From positions 40,759 through 104,758 of the forward strand of contig JAHXIV010000015.1 in assembly GCA_025655455.1 (NCBI GenBank): a DNA stretch of 64,000 bases, in the 5' to 3' direction. The notes beneath the pieces are model-generated. The model was not told the origin of the DNA. It saw only the letters and a list, made by a program, of their open reading frames with translations, and ran no database searches. Both the position numbers and the translations under genes were made by a program. Positions 7,941 through 14,975 of the stretch are shown in pieces. Each line of letters begins with the position of its first letter. Positions within the stretch are counted from its first letter, which is position 1. This DNA is from a gamma proteobacterium symbiont of Taylorina sp. GTDB taxonomy: Bacteria; Pseudomonadota; Gammaproteobacteria; GRL18.

Positions 7941-9659
7941 CTATTTAATACATTTTTCAGATGAACTACACTCAAAGTAATCCGACACAGAACCTAACAG
8001 GTCAAAATCTGAAGGCACCCTGTCTATACCTGGAGCTGACAAAGTATAAGTATTTTCAGAAGCATTATAGACATAGTTAATTATCAACATCCAGGCATCT
8101 GTAGGCAGTTCGTCAATCAGATTGTTGTCGATTAATGCGTTAAGAGTTTCAGGATATTTTCCATTGCCAATGTTTTTGGCAAAGTTTTCCAGGGTATCCT
8201 GAATGGTGCCCAATGCATAAGTCGTATCAAGAATATAATTAAGAATCTCATTATTTTTCAGATCATTTGAGCGGAGAGGATTATAACCATATAAACTGTC
8301 ATAACGTAAATCATCCCCTGTTCCCTCAATGCCATCCGCCCCTTTTGAAGTAATGGAATAGGGCGTATCAGCCAAACCACTATAATAATAAATAAATTTT
8401 TGTCCCCAGCCATCATAAAAATTGCTGTCATCATATTGATAGGGCCAGGCTATGCTGCTTCCATAGGCGTAAAGGGTATAGGGTATTATTTCCAGTAAAT
8501 CCTCCAGAAATCGGGGAAAGGTTTGAGTAGGAGCACCACCCGAACTAACCCAATTAACATATTGCTGAGAACCACCCCATTGAAAACTTTCCAGATAAGT
8601 ATAAGGGAGATGTGAATTATCAGGGCCTTCAATGGCTTTGACCAGAGAATACATGTGGCTTTGTGTTGTCACTTTATTGGTTTTTAATACATCTGGAGCA
8701 TCCAATAAGTCAATTTTTGCATTCCAGAAACTATCTACCAGGCTTTTACAATATAAAGGTGAATCACTTTCTTTCAGACTGTTAATAATGGAGAGCAAAT
8801 TGATTCTGGTGCTTGAACCCGGTGTGGTCTGGCTTGTATACAGCAAACTATTATTCGCCTGGTGTATAAAGTTATTAAAACTGACCGGGCAGCTATGCAG
8901 GCAAATTCGCCTGATTTCATCAATCGGAACCTTTAAACTAAAATCGTTTGCCGGAACCCCTTGTTTAAGTGATTTTAAATATTGATAGGTAGACAGCAGG
9001 CATAATTGTGATATGTCCAGACCCGTTTGTGCTGCTTTAAGCTCAACAGGAATGTCCCAAACTCCCCATTGACTCGCTGGATCCACATTAATCTGCAATT
9101 TTGTTCCCTCCCATCGAAAACCTGGTGCCAGTCCGCTTTCACCTTGGTCACCACCCTGTTCACCTTGTTCACCAAGTATGCCCTGTTCACCCTGTATACC
9201 TTGTTCACCTGGCATACCTTGTTTACCTTGTTCACCTTGCATACCTTGTTCACCCTGAGTCCCTTGAGTCCCTTGAGTCCCTTGAGAACCCACAGCACCA
9301 ACTGCACCGATGGTTAACTCAAAAGCAGCTGTTTTATCTTTTTTAAACTGACTATCGATGCTCACCAACATCAGGTAATCTCCTTCAGTCAAATTGGCAC
9401 TGAGAATGAGTTGATTATCTGATACGGTTTCTTCATCCAATTCATAACCAACACCATAACCAAGAGAAATATAAGGCAGGGTATTTTTATTCAGGAAGTT
9501 AAATCCTGTAATGGTTATGCTAACCTCATCAGTGTCGTTAAATTCAGTAAGTATCTCAGTAATGAAGGGGGTTTTACCATTCTCGGCAAATATCATGCTG
9601 CTGTAGAATATTATGACAAGGGTAAAAATAAGTGGCAGTTTGGATTTAATCAGATTCAT
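7941..9659 (-). CDS. Secreted collagen-like protein with two GspG-like modules
   Basis: A 572-aa paralogue of the downstream gene with the same order: signal peptide (cleavage near residue 25), IPT/TIG-like domain at about 30-117, and a Gly-X-Y tract at 118-168 with a short interrupted tail. A Cys-containing middle part follows. The C-terminal third shows two GspG-like stretches: [11 protein letters not shown] at 416 with [14 protein letters not shown] near 438, and a second helix plus YPETLNAL near 503 with PTDAW near 519 and a final [11 protein letters not shown]. The ribosome site AAAGGTG lies inside the small ORF at 9662-9769, whose stop is 2 nt before this ATG, so translation is probably coupled. 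A candidate c-di-GMP riboswitch is upstream. Role is probably extracellular or surface; a pilus-like assembly is possible but not shown. Confidence 0.75.
   Translation of the reverse strand: MNLIKSKLPLIFTLVIIFYSSMIFAENGKTPFITEILTEFNDTDEVSITITGFNFLNKNTLPYISLGYGVGYELDEETVSDNQLILSANLTEGDYLMLVSIDSQFKKDKTAAFELTIGAVGAVGSQGTQGTQGTQGEQGMQGEQGKQGMPGEQGIQGEQGILGEQGEQGGDQGESGLAPGFRWEGTKLQINVDPASQWGVWDIPVELKAAQTGLDISQLCLLSTYQYLKSLKQGVPANDFSLKVPIDEIRRICLHSCPVSFNNFIHQANNSLLYTSQTTPGSSTRINLLSIINSLKESDSPLYCKSLVDSFWNAKIDLLDAPDVLKTNKVTTQSHMYSLVKAIEGPDNSHLPYTYLESFQWGGSQQYVNWVSSGGAPTQTFPRFLEDLLEIIPYTLYAYGSSIAWPYQYDDSNFYDGWGQKFIYYYSGLADTPYSITSKGADGIEGTGDDLRYDSLYGYNPLRSNDLKNNEILNYILDTTYALGTIQDTLENFAKNIGNGKYPETLNALIDNNLIDELPTDAWMLIINYVYNASENTYTLSAPGIDRVPSDFDLLGSVSDYFECSSSEKCIK
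9156..9308 (-). repeat. Collagen-like Gly-X-Y tract (17 triplets)
   Basis: Encodes residues 118-168 of the 572-aa protein, dominated by GEQ, GTQ and GIQ triplets; an imperfect tail continues to about 9120. The high DNA similarity to 7367-7546 could allow recombination between the two genes. Confidence 0.85.
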
Positions 9660-9661
9660 AG

Positions 9662-9769
9662 CTAAGCACCTTTTTCAGAGAACAATAATCCCGTAGTCGT
9701 TGGTCTTTGTGTAGAAACTATCACCGAAAATATATGAAAAAAAGAACTATAACGTTTGTGAAAAAGCAT
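9662..9769 (-). CDS. Candidate 35-aa leader ORF, translationally coupled
   Basis: ATG 9769 is preceded by a perfect GGAGG with a 6-nt spacer (9776-9780 on the plus strand), a stronger ribosome site than that of the structural genes. The frame runs 35 codons, starting MLFHKRYSSFF, and stops at TAG 9662-9664, 2 nt before the ATG of the 572-aa gene. Its own coding overlaps that gene's ribosome site. This arrangement fits a leader peptide that opens the downstream site when translated. The peptide has no recognised family. It could be chance, but site strength, spacing and position argue for use. Confidence 0.45.
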   Translation of the reverse strand: MLFHKRYSSFFHIFSVIVSTQRPTTTGLLFSEKGA

Positions 9770-9963
9770 TATATTCCTCCTTAGCAATCTAAGTTGAATG
9801 AATTATTTTTATGAAAGTCTATCAGAAATAATATTCTAAATTTTATGATGCACACAAGCAGATGTATTGTGGCATTACCTGGGTTAAATTAAATTTGGAA
9901 TACTTAATCTGAGCAAGTCTCCTGAAATATAAAAACATCATCATATTATTGATAAATGAAATT

Positions 9964-10041
9964 CAGGCAACTCAGCTGTCTCAGTGGTGAGGTCTTTAGC
10001 TTTCCGTTTTCTCTTTAAAAGAGGATTAGGCTTTTTCTGAA
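9964..10041 (-). promoter_or_regulatory. Candidate cyclic-di-GMP-I (GEMM) riboswitch
   Basis: Read on the minus strand, the segment has the layout of the GEMM class. An outer stem UUCAG/CUGAA closes the element. It is followed by GCCUAAUCC, a hairpin with CUC/GAG arms, the segment ACGGAAAGC (compare the conserved ACGCAAAGC), a second arm with AGCU/AGCU and CUCA/UGAG pairs closed by a CCAC loop, and finally GCUGAGUUGCCUGAA (compare GCCGGGUUGCCGAA). It lies about 300 nt upstream of the collagen-like operon, in the same direction. The match was made by eye from memory of the family; a covariance-model search is needed to confirm class and ligand. Confidence 0.55.
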
Positions 10042-10308
10042 ATTACACTATTAACTTTATACCTATAATTTATAATATCTATTGTACTTTAGTATTAGTT
10101 TTAAGGCTAAGTTGATAATACTTGATAAATATCAATTTATATAAGTCTACTGTTTATTTATGAATAGAGAGACTTTAAAGGTTGTTATTACTGAACACCT
10201 GCTGATATGGTCAATCAATTTAGCTGAAAAAACTTGATATTTCTTTCTAAATTCTAAATGTTGGATATTTTATTGATTTTATAATTGCCACTTTATGATA
10301 TTAAATTA
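10042..10308. other. AT-rich intergenic, probably promoter region of the collagen operon
   Basis: No frame with a ribosome site. The transcript carrying the riboswitch at 9964-10041 must start here on the minus strand, but the AT-richness gives several weak -10-like boxes and I cannot choose one. Confidence 0.35.
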
Positions 10309-10539
10309 TTATTCGTGAATAAAAGTCAATAACTGGTTAGGGACGAAAGCATAATGAGTTGTAAAATGTAAAACACTCAGCCTAATCAAATATTTTTTCT
10401 TCTTCCTGTCATAAACAGCAACCATTGAAGCCGTTTTGTGACCACCGGCATCCTGTTTGTTGCCGTCAAAATCACTGATCCCTTGAGTAATTTCTTCTCT
10501 ATTATCATAAAAATAAAGAGCCACAATCGGTGTTCGCAT
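10309..10539 (-). pseudogene. Fragment of an unrecognised gene
   Basis: A minus-strand frame of 76 codons from ATG 10539; the protein-like sequence continues upstream of this ATG in the same frame (QGSYDNGTAM) to a stop near 10580. It reads SDFDGNKQDAGGHKTASMVAVYDRKKKKYLIRL and then a less structured tail. The upstream part of the gene seems lost, and there is no ribosome site at the ATG. The family is unknown to me. Confidence 0.3.
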
Positions 10540-10697
10540 GGCTGTGCCATTATCATACGAACCTTGAGGAAATACTGATCAATCATTTTTAATTGCCATG
10601 ATTGTTAGAGTAATAAAATTATCTATGATATTAAGTGTTATAATAATACAATGAAAAATTTAAGAAGTCACAAGTGAGTTTTCAAGGTTAAGATAAA

Positions 10698-10808
10698 ATG
10701 GCAAAAAAGAAAAGTGCCGGGATTATCCCTTATACACATGACGAAAGACTTGACGGATACAAAATCGGCTGTCGAGTTTACTCACTGGAAACAGAATTCA
10801 GGAGATAA
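10698..10808 (+). CDS. Small hypothetical protein, 36 aa
   Basis: A Lys-rich start (MAKKKSAGII) followed by PYTHDERLDGYKIGC. AAGG lies about 10 nt upstream of the ATG. The stop TAA at 10806-10808 overlaps the ribosome-site region of the next gene, whose ATG is 3 nt downstream, so the two may be coupled. It may also be the N-terminal remnant of a longer gene. No family recognised. Confidence 0.35.
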   Translation: MAKKKSAGIIPYTHDERLDGYKIGCRVYSLETEFRR

Positions 10809-10811
10809 GTG

Positions 10812-11285
10812 ATGCGTAAAAAAATAATTACCCCGATTCTACATGAGACGGCTATTTCAGGTCAGGAATGGTTGAATATCGATACGCTTGCGAAAGTCGA
10901 AATGACATCGGAAGATTCCTCTTTTCCGATTGAATCAGCTTTATTGCCTGGTCGGGATTTGGGCTGGCGTGCCGCGACACCCGGAGAGCAGACGATCCGA
11001 CTGCATTTTGAAGAGCCTCTATCGATTAAACGAATCTGGCTCAATTTTGTAGAAAGCGATATTGAGCGAACACAGGAATATGTTTTGCGATGGTCAGCGG
11101 ATGGCGGAAAATCCTGGCATGAAATAGTGCGTCAGCAATGGAACTTTAGCCCCTCTGGAGCAACCCGGGAAACGCAGGATTTACAGGTCGGGCTTGAACA
11201 GATGAATCTGCTTGAACTCATTATCATCCCGGATATCAGTGGCGGAAATGCATTGGCATCACTGGCGCAATTGCATCTAGCCTAG
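10812..11285 (+). CDS. Conserved hypothetical protein, discoidin-like
   Basis: A 157-aa soluble protein. The pattern (residues 25-50 SSFPIESALLPGRDLGWRAATPGEQTI, then FEEPLSIKRIWLNFVE, VLRWSADGGKSW, QQWNFSPSGATRE and IIPDISGG) matches a widespread bacterial family with an F5/8-type C (discoidin, galactose-binding-like) fold; I recognise the family but know no proven function. ATG 10812 is preferred over GTG 10809 because GGAG then sits 7 nt upstream. It is complete, and more conserved in appearance than the debris around it. It may bind a carbohydrate or other ligand; that is inference from the fold. Confidence 0.75.
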   Translation: MRKKIITPILHETAISGQEWLNIDTLAKVEMTSEDSSFPIESALLPGRDLGWRAATPGEQTIRLHFEEPLSIKRIWLNFVESDIERTQEYVLRWSADGGKSWHEIVRQQWNFSPSGATRETQDLQVGLEQMNLLELIIIPDISGGNALASLAQLHLA

Positions 11286-11317
11286 ATTATAGAAGAGTTG
11301 AATGACATTTTATCACT

Positions 11318-12112
11318 ATGATTGCAGATAGCGTAAAAAAAGAAATATTAAAAAGAATTAGAAATGCTGAAATTGAGCATAATGTTAAAGTTTTATATGC
11401 AATTGAATCAGGTAGCCGAGCTTGGGGATTTGAATCGCCAAATAGTGATTATGATGTCAGGTTTATTTACACTCACCCAAAGGATTGGTATGTTTCGGTT
11501 GATCTGGAAGAAAAACGTGATGTCATAGAATATGATATCATTGATGAAATTGATATAAATGGATGGGATGTAAGAAAAGCTCTAAGACTTTTCTGGAAAT
11601 CAAATCCTTCATTTGTTGAATGGCTACAATCCCCGATTGTTTATGTGGATGATAATCACTTTGCCCCTCAAGCAAGAAATTTACTGGACAGCATTTACTC
11701 TGTTGAAAAAGGCATTTATCACTATCGAAGTATGGCCAGGACAAATTATAGAGGCTACTTAAAAAGCTCATTGGTTCCAATAAAGAAATATTTTTATGTG
11801 CTTCGACCACTCCTATCAATCATGTGGCTTGAGAAATATGATCAGCCAGCACCAATAGTGTTTGATCAACTTAGAGGATTAGTTTTTGAAAACCAGGAAC
11901 TTGATGAAGAAATATCAAAACTATTACAACGAAAAAAGACAAGTAAAGAAAAAGAGATTGCACCAGCAATTCCTATTATCAATAAATTTATTGATAATGA
12001 GCTCAATCGACTAGAAAAATACGGTGAAAAAACAAAAGGTCAAGTTTCATCAATAAGCTCTCTTAATGATTTATTTCATGAAGTCTTGGCTCAAACAGAT
12101 TCAAATTGTTGA
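11318..12112 (+). CDS. Nucleotidyltransferase, RlaP-like (COG3541)
   Basis: A 264-aa soluble protein with a DNA-polymerase-beta-type nucleotidyltransferase domain. The core motif GSRAWGFESPNSDYDVRFIY (about residues 31-50) gives the GS motif and the two metal-binding Asp (DYD). The following region with RDVIEYD carries the third acidic position, and the helical part with WLQSPIVY and YRSMARTNYRGYL fits the RlaP family annotated in an RNA repair context. The family substrate in bacteria is not settled. No partner RNA ligase is seen next to it. The gene stands alone between a discoidin-like gene and a cold-shock-domain gene. Confidence 0.75.
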   Translation: MIADSVKKEILKRIRNAEIEHNVKVLYAIESGSRAWGFESPNSDYDVRFIYTHPKDWYVSVDLEEKRDVIEYDIIDEIDINGWDVRKALRLFWKSNPSFVEWLQSPIVYVDDNHFAPQARNLLDSIYSVEKGIYHYRSMARTNYRGYLKSSLVPIKKYFYVLRPLLSIMWLEKYDQPAPIVFDQLRGLVFENQELDEEISKLLQRKKTSKEKEIAPAIPIINKFIDNELNRLEKYGEKTKGQVSSISSLNDLFHEVLAQTDSNC

Positions 12113-12170
12113 ATATAAGAGCCATCAGCCAAACTTGAATTCGGCTACCGTCATGTGTGGCACAGGATAA

Positions 12171-12197
12171 GATAGAGTAAGAAACAACAACTCTATC
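12171..12197. repeat. Hairpin-forming inverted repeat
   Basis: GATAGAGT and ACTCTATC, an 8-bp perfect stem with an 11-nt loop, 59 nt after the nucleotidyltransferase stop. No T-run follows on the plus strand, so it may be a weak terminator or the leader hairpin of the next gene. Confidence 0.35.
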
Positions 12198-12272
12198 TAA
12201 TAACATAAATTTCTACATAATGATGGTGGAAAAATTGAAGCTATTTAGAGTATAAAAATCAGAGGTGAATAA

Positions 12273-12530
12273 TTGCAAACACTAGTTAAAAAATGGTTTC
12301 AAGACAAGGGCTACGGTTTTCTTGAAAATGGGACAGGTCCAGATATTATGGTACGAAAAGCAGAACTTATTAAATGTTCTTATTTAAAGGTTCGTTCAAT
12401 CGTAGAATTTGAGTGCCATATTGATGACCAGAGGTTAATTGCCAAAAAGGTCAGTCTTTTACCTAAAAAAAGTAAAATACAGAATAAACAACGTGGTTCC
12501 AGAACACATCCTTTTGGTGTGATGACATAA
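12273..12530 (+). CDS. Cold-shock-domain protein, atypical
   Basis: An 85-aa protein starting at TTG 12273, chosen because GAGGTG lies 5-6 nt upstream and no ATG fits. Residues 4-20 (VKKWFQDKGYGFLENG) are the cold-shock-domain start with RNP1; RNP2 is altered to DIMVRKAEL in place of the usual VFVHxS. A Lys/Arg-rich tail follows. It should bind single-stranded RNA or DNA through the remaining aromatic residues. The next frame (HD-GYP stub) begins 3 nt later. A second, canonical CSD gene lies at 14254-14463. Confidence 0.65.
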   Translation: MQTLVKKWFQDKGYGFLENGTGPDIMVRKAELIKCSYLKVRSIVEFECHIDDQRLIAKKVSLLPKKSKIQNKQRGSRTHPFGVMT

Positions 12531-12533
12531 GGA

Positions 12534-12938
12534 TTGGGCAACGGGGAAGTGCTTAATCGCATAAACAATCTGCTGGAGGTGCGTGCACTTTATAATGAAC
12601 GTAAAGACATGGCTGATGTTATGGAGCAAAAATTTCTTCATCGCACCCGGGAGCTCCATGATACACGACTGATGATTATCCAGCGACTTGGCCGTGCGGG
12701 TGAGTACCGTGATAATGAAACCGGTATGCATGTCATTCGCATGAGTAAAAGCAGTCAAAGGTTGGCACTGGCTGCGGGTTTAGGTGAATCCTATGCTGAA
12801 TTGATTCTCAATGCCAGTCCGATGCATGATGTCGGTAAGATTGGTATTTCTGATAGCATTTTACTCAAACCTGGCAAGCTTGACAGAGATGAATTTGATA
12901 CGATAAAAACTCATGCCCAGATTGGTGCCCCTCTTTAA
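12534..12938 (+). pseudogene. Response regulator/HD-GYP phosphodiesterase stub
   Basis: Internal piece of an RpfG-like regulator. It starts with the last helix of a receiver domain (EVLNRINNLLEVRALYNE) and the linker helix. It then gives the first part of an HD-GYP c-di-GMP phosphodiesterase domain: YRDNETGMHVIRMS, the HD pair in MHDVGKIGI, and KPGKLDRDEFDTIKTHAQIGA. The receiver domain is missing, and the HHExxDGxGYP part that completes the active site is gone. The frame stops at 12938, where hemerythrin coding begins in another frame. It cannot be an active phosphodiesterase. Confidence 0.75.
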
Positions 12939-13318
12939 CAGGAAATGACAACATAGACAAAGAGCATAAAATTCTTTTTGAACTCATCAATAGTATTCAT
13001 GATGCGATTATTGATGGTGACATCAAATTGTGTGAAAACCTTTTTATCACTTTTCAGGAACAAACTGCCCGCCATTTTAAAACAGAAGAATTGATCCTTG
13101 CCGAGTCAAATTATCCTGAGATTGAAGAACATCGTATTTATCATAAAAAATTACTGCTTATGGCCAGAGAAACTTCAGAAAAGTGTCAAAATATGATTGA
13201 TAAAGTGAATCTGTTAAAGTGTTTTGATGAGTTAATTCAGTTTTTTATTGATGATGTTGTTAGTGGAGATTTGGCTTACAAGTATCATCTTCAGAATACG
13301 GGCTTTGCGAGCCGCTAA
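12938..13318 (+). pseudogene. Bacteriohemerythrin stub
   Basis: From about 12938 the frame reads LTGNDNIDKEHKILFELI, the first helix of a bacteriohemerythrin, and continues through HFKTEE and HRIYHKK to the last helix. The iron ligands His (IDKEH), His and Glu (HFKTEE) and His-x3-His (HRIYH) are present, but the expected His of the last helix is Asp (FFIDDVVSGD) and the N-terminal Trp region is missing. It joins the HD-GYP stub in a different frame. An internal ATG at 13028 has no ribosome site. This looks like a deletion joint between two signalling genes. Confidence 0.7.
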
Positions 13319-13511
13319 TGATGATTTATTTAGGATTATAGTAATCGGGCTTGCTCTGGTGGGGCTGTCCATCCATTGCCAGTTTCTTTTTTTTGCTCTA
13401 TGATTGTGGCATTGCATATTTGTTAAACGATTGTTGAAGTGTATTAAATGATTACAGAAAAAAGGATAAAGACTTATAATGGCAATTTATAAGGTTGAAA
13501 AGTAAATAATT

Positions 13512-13742
13512 ATGAATAACAGTATATTTGCCCAAGAAATTGAAGCCATACTCGATACATGCATTATGGCTATTAATGAACTATGTGCTGAAGGCCATAG
13601 TCAGGATGAAGCTGTCTTAGAAGTACTCTCCAATTTTGAAAACACAATGGAAGAACATGGTGTTAGACCTGATGAACGTCAGATGATGCTGTTGGATTTA
13701 TCAGCAGAATTACGTAATTATTATCATGGTAATAAGCAGTAG
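13512..13742 (+). CDS. Small hypothetical protein, 76 aa
   Basis: A fully helical-looking acidic protein (MNNSIFAQEIEAILDTCIMAINEL, ending NYYHGNKQ) with no signal or membrane segment. The ribosome site is weak (AAAAG). The family is not recognised. Base composition and codon use are like the neighbours. It could be an antitoxin-sized regulator but no toxin is next to it. Confidence 0.5.
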   Translation: MNNSIFAQEIEAILDTCIMAINELCAEGHSQDEAVLEVLSNFENTMEEHGVRPDERQMMLLDLSAELRNYYHGNKQ

Positions 13743-13825
13743 CAATAGAATTACCCTTTGGTTACTAAATCTAATATGATGAGGTGTTGTATTCAAACCA
13801 TAAACCTTCAAGTTAAAGGATAATA

Positions 13826-13921
13826 ATGAATAAACTGATATTGCCTTTATTTATTGTGATCTTAATTGCTGGTTGTTGCACTCCTGACCTACCAGGACCA
13901 ATTGGCATACCTGGCGTATAA
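13826..13921 (+). CDS. Very small lipoprotein, 31 aa
   Basis: ATG 13826 has AAAGGA 5 nt upstream. The peptide has a hydrophobic start and a lipobox (LIAG then C at residue 17), then CTPDLPGPIGIPGV and stop. It resembles entericidin-size lipoproteins. It ends 13 nt before the ATG of the next small membrane protein, so the two may be coupled. It may be the start of a larger lipoprotein cut by a mutation. Confidence 0.45.
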   Translation: MNKLILPLFIVILIAGCCTPDLPGPIGIPGV

Positions 13922-13934
13922 TGGGCTAGCAATC

Positions 13935-14147
13935 ATGGGAACAACAGTTGGTGAAATTATGGCTTTTGTCGGCTTTGTATTTTTGGGTATAGGTACATGG
14001 CTTATAAAAAAATTTGATAATAAAGCGGGTTACTGTGGTATCGGCAATCCATACCCGTACAGCGGAATCTTTACCACTCTAGGTCTTTTAGCTGCGATAC
14101 TTGGTGGTTTCTTAGTCGTGTTCGGTATTGGGATGATAATTATTTAA
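13935..14147 (+). CDS. Small membrane protein, 2 TM
   Basis: A 70-aa protein starting at ATG 13935. It has two hydrophobic segments (about residues 8-24, MAFVGFVFLGIGTWLI, and 49-70, LGLLAAILGGFLVVFGIGMIII) with a short polar loop carrying KKFDNKAGYCG between them. No clear ribosome site, so it is probably translated by coupling with the lipoprotein frame just upstream. An in-frame TTG at 13866 would overlap that frame and is less likely. A bidirectional terminator follows 33 nt downstream. Function unknown. Confidence 0.5.
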   Translation: MGTTVGEIMAFVGFVFLGIGTWLIKKFDNKAGYCGIGNPYPYSGIFTTLGLLAAILGGFLVVFGIGMIII

Positions 14148-14180
14148 TTTCATCTGCAAAATCATCACTGAATTAACAAA

Positions 14181-14210
14181 AAAAGGCAAACCCGGAAAGG
14201 TTTACCTTTT
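14181..14210. terminator. Bidirectional terminator between convergent genes
   Basis: A 12-bp stem (AAAAGGCAAACC with GGTTTACCTTTT, one mismatch) and a 6-nt loop. The A-run on one side and T-run on the other let it act for the plus-strand small membrane gene and for the minus-strand cspA gene. Confidence 0.75.
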
Positions 14211-14253
14211 AATTTAAAACACAGATAAATGCTGTTTTCTTATTACCGTATGT

Positions 14254-14463
14254 TTAAATAGCTGTAATATTCTCAGCTTGAAGACCTTTTGGTCCCTGAG
14301 TTATTATAAACTCAACTTGTTGTCCTTCTGCTAAGGTTTTGAAGCCTTCACTAGCAATCTGATTATAGTGAGCGAATACGTCTTCACCAGACTCCTGCTC
14401 GATAAAACCAAAACCTTTAGATTCATTGAACCATTTTACGGTTCCTTTTACTTTATTAGACAT
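14254..14463 (-). CDS. cspA: Cold-shock protein, CspA family
   Basis: A 69-aa single cold-shock domain that binds single-stranded nucleic acid and acts as an RNA chaperone. It has [18 protein letters not shown] (RNP1 KGFGFI) and DVFAHYNQI (RNP2), ending [10 protein letters not shown]. The start is ATG 14463 with AGGAT just upstream; longer in-frame starts would add residues outside the family. The likely promoter at 14617-14644 leaves a leader of about 145 nt, as is typical for cold-regulated csp genes. The paralogue number in the genome is unknown, so the exact letter of the name is a guess. Confidence 0.9.
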   Translation of the reverse strand: MSNKVKGTVKWFNESKGFGFIEQESGEDVFAHYNQIASEGFKTLAEGQQVEFIITQGPKGLQAENITAI

Positions 14464-14616
14464 AATAATATCCTGAAAATTTAATATAAGTGTGCCTTCA
14501 AGAGGCGTGGATAGCAAAAAATTGAGCTGGTACTTAGAAACTACAGAACGAGGAATTACGAATAAAACAACGAAACGGAGGATTTAAACAAAAAACTTTA
14601 TTTCTAGCTAAGGCAC

Positions 14617-14644
14617 ATAATATAGTATTTATTGTAGATGTCAA
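14617..14644 (-). promoter_or_regulatory. Promoter of the cspA-like gene
   Basis: On the minus strand TTGACA (perfect), a 16-nt spacer, then TATTAT. It predicts a start near 14610 and a long untranslated leader before the ATG at 14463. Confidence 0.6.
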
Positions 14645-14975
14645 TGATTACTTGTGTATTTACACATAATGGTAACCACAAAACAAAAGATTACAAATAT
14701 AATGATTGCAACTGGAATTAAAATGGCAGGTTTTGGAAGTAAAATTAAGAAGCAATGTAAATCTTCAATTATTGAGAAAGGTCATTTGTGAATTGACAAT
14801 AACTTGAATAGCTGTATCTGTTGCTATTTTTTTCATGAAAAACAGCCGTATGATAAAATCTGCTATAATATGCTGACTGCATTAGCATGAAGGCGGATCT
14901 TTCTACAGGTAACAAGCTCAGGAATTTTTACCTATCCTTGTATGTGGTTATAGTTACTATATAACGGATAAACAA
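14645..14975. other. Intergenic upstream of copA
   Basis: No gene. It must hold the copA promoter and possibly a copper-responsive operator, but I see no clear CueR-type (ACCTT...AAGGT) palindrome. A GC-richer block at about 14890-14940 (GAAGGCGGATC, ACAGGTAACAAGCTCAGG) stands out but I cannot assign it. Confidence 0.35.

Noticed and set aside
7130..9320. Possible CRISPR-like array from the short repeats
   Set aside because: The repeats have a nine-base codon period and encode Gly-X-Y; there are no spacers.
8975..9346. Long frames opposite and beside the collagen-like tract (both strands)
   Set aside because: They are low-complexity products of the nine-base repeat read in other frames, with no ribosome site.
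10386..10586. Minus-strand 66-codon frame overlapping 10309-10539
   Set aside because: The protein-like reading is in the neighbouring frame (QGSYDNGTAM onward); this one is the shifted shadow.
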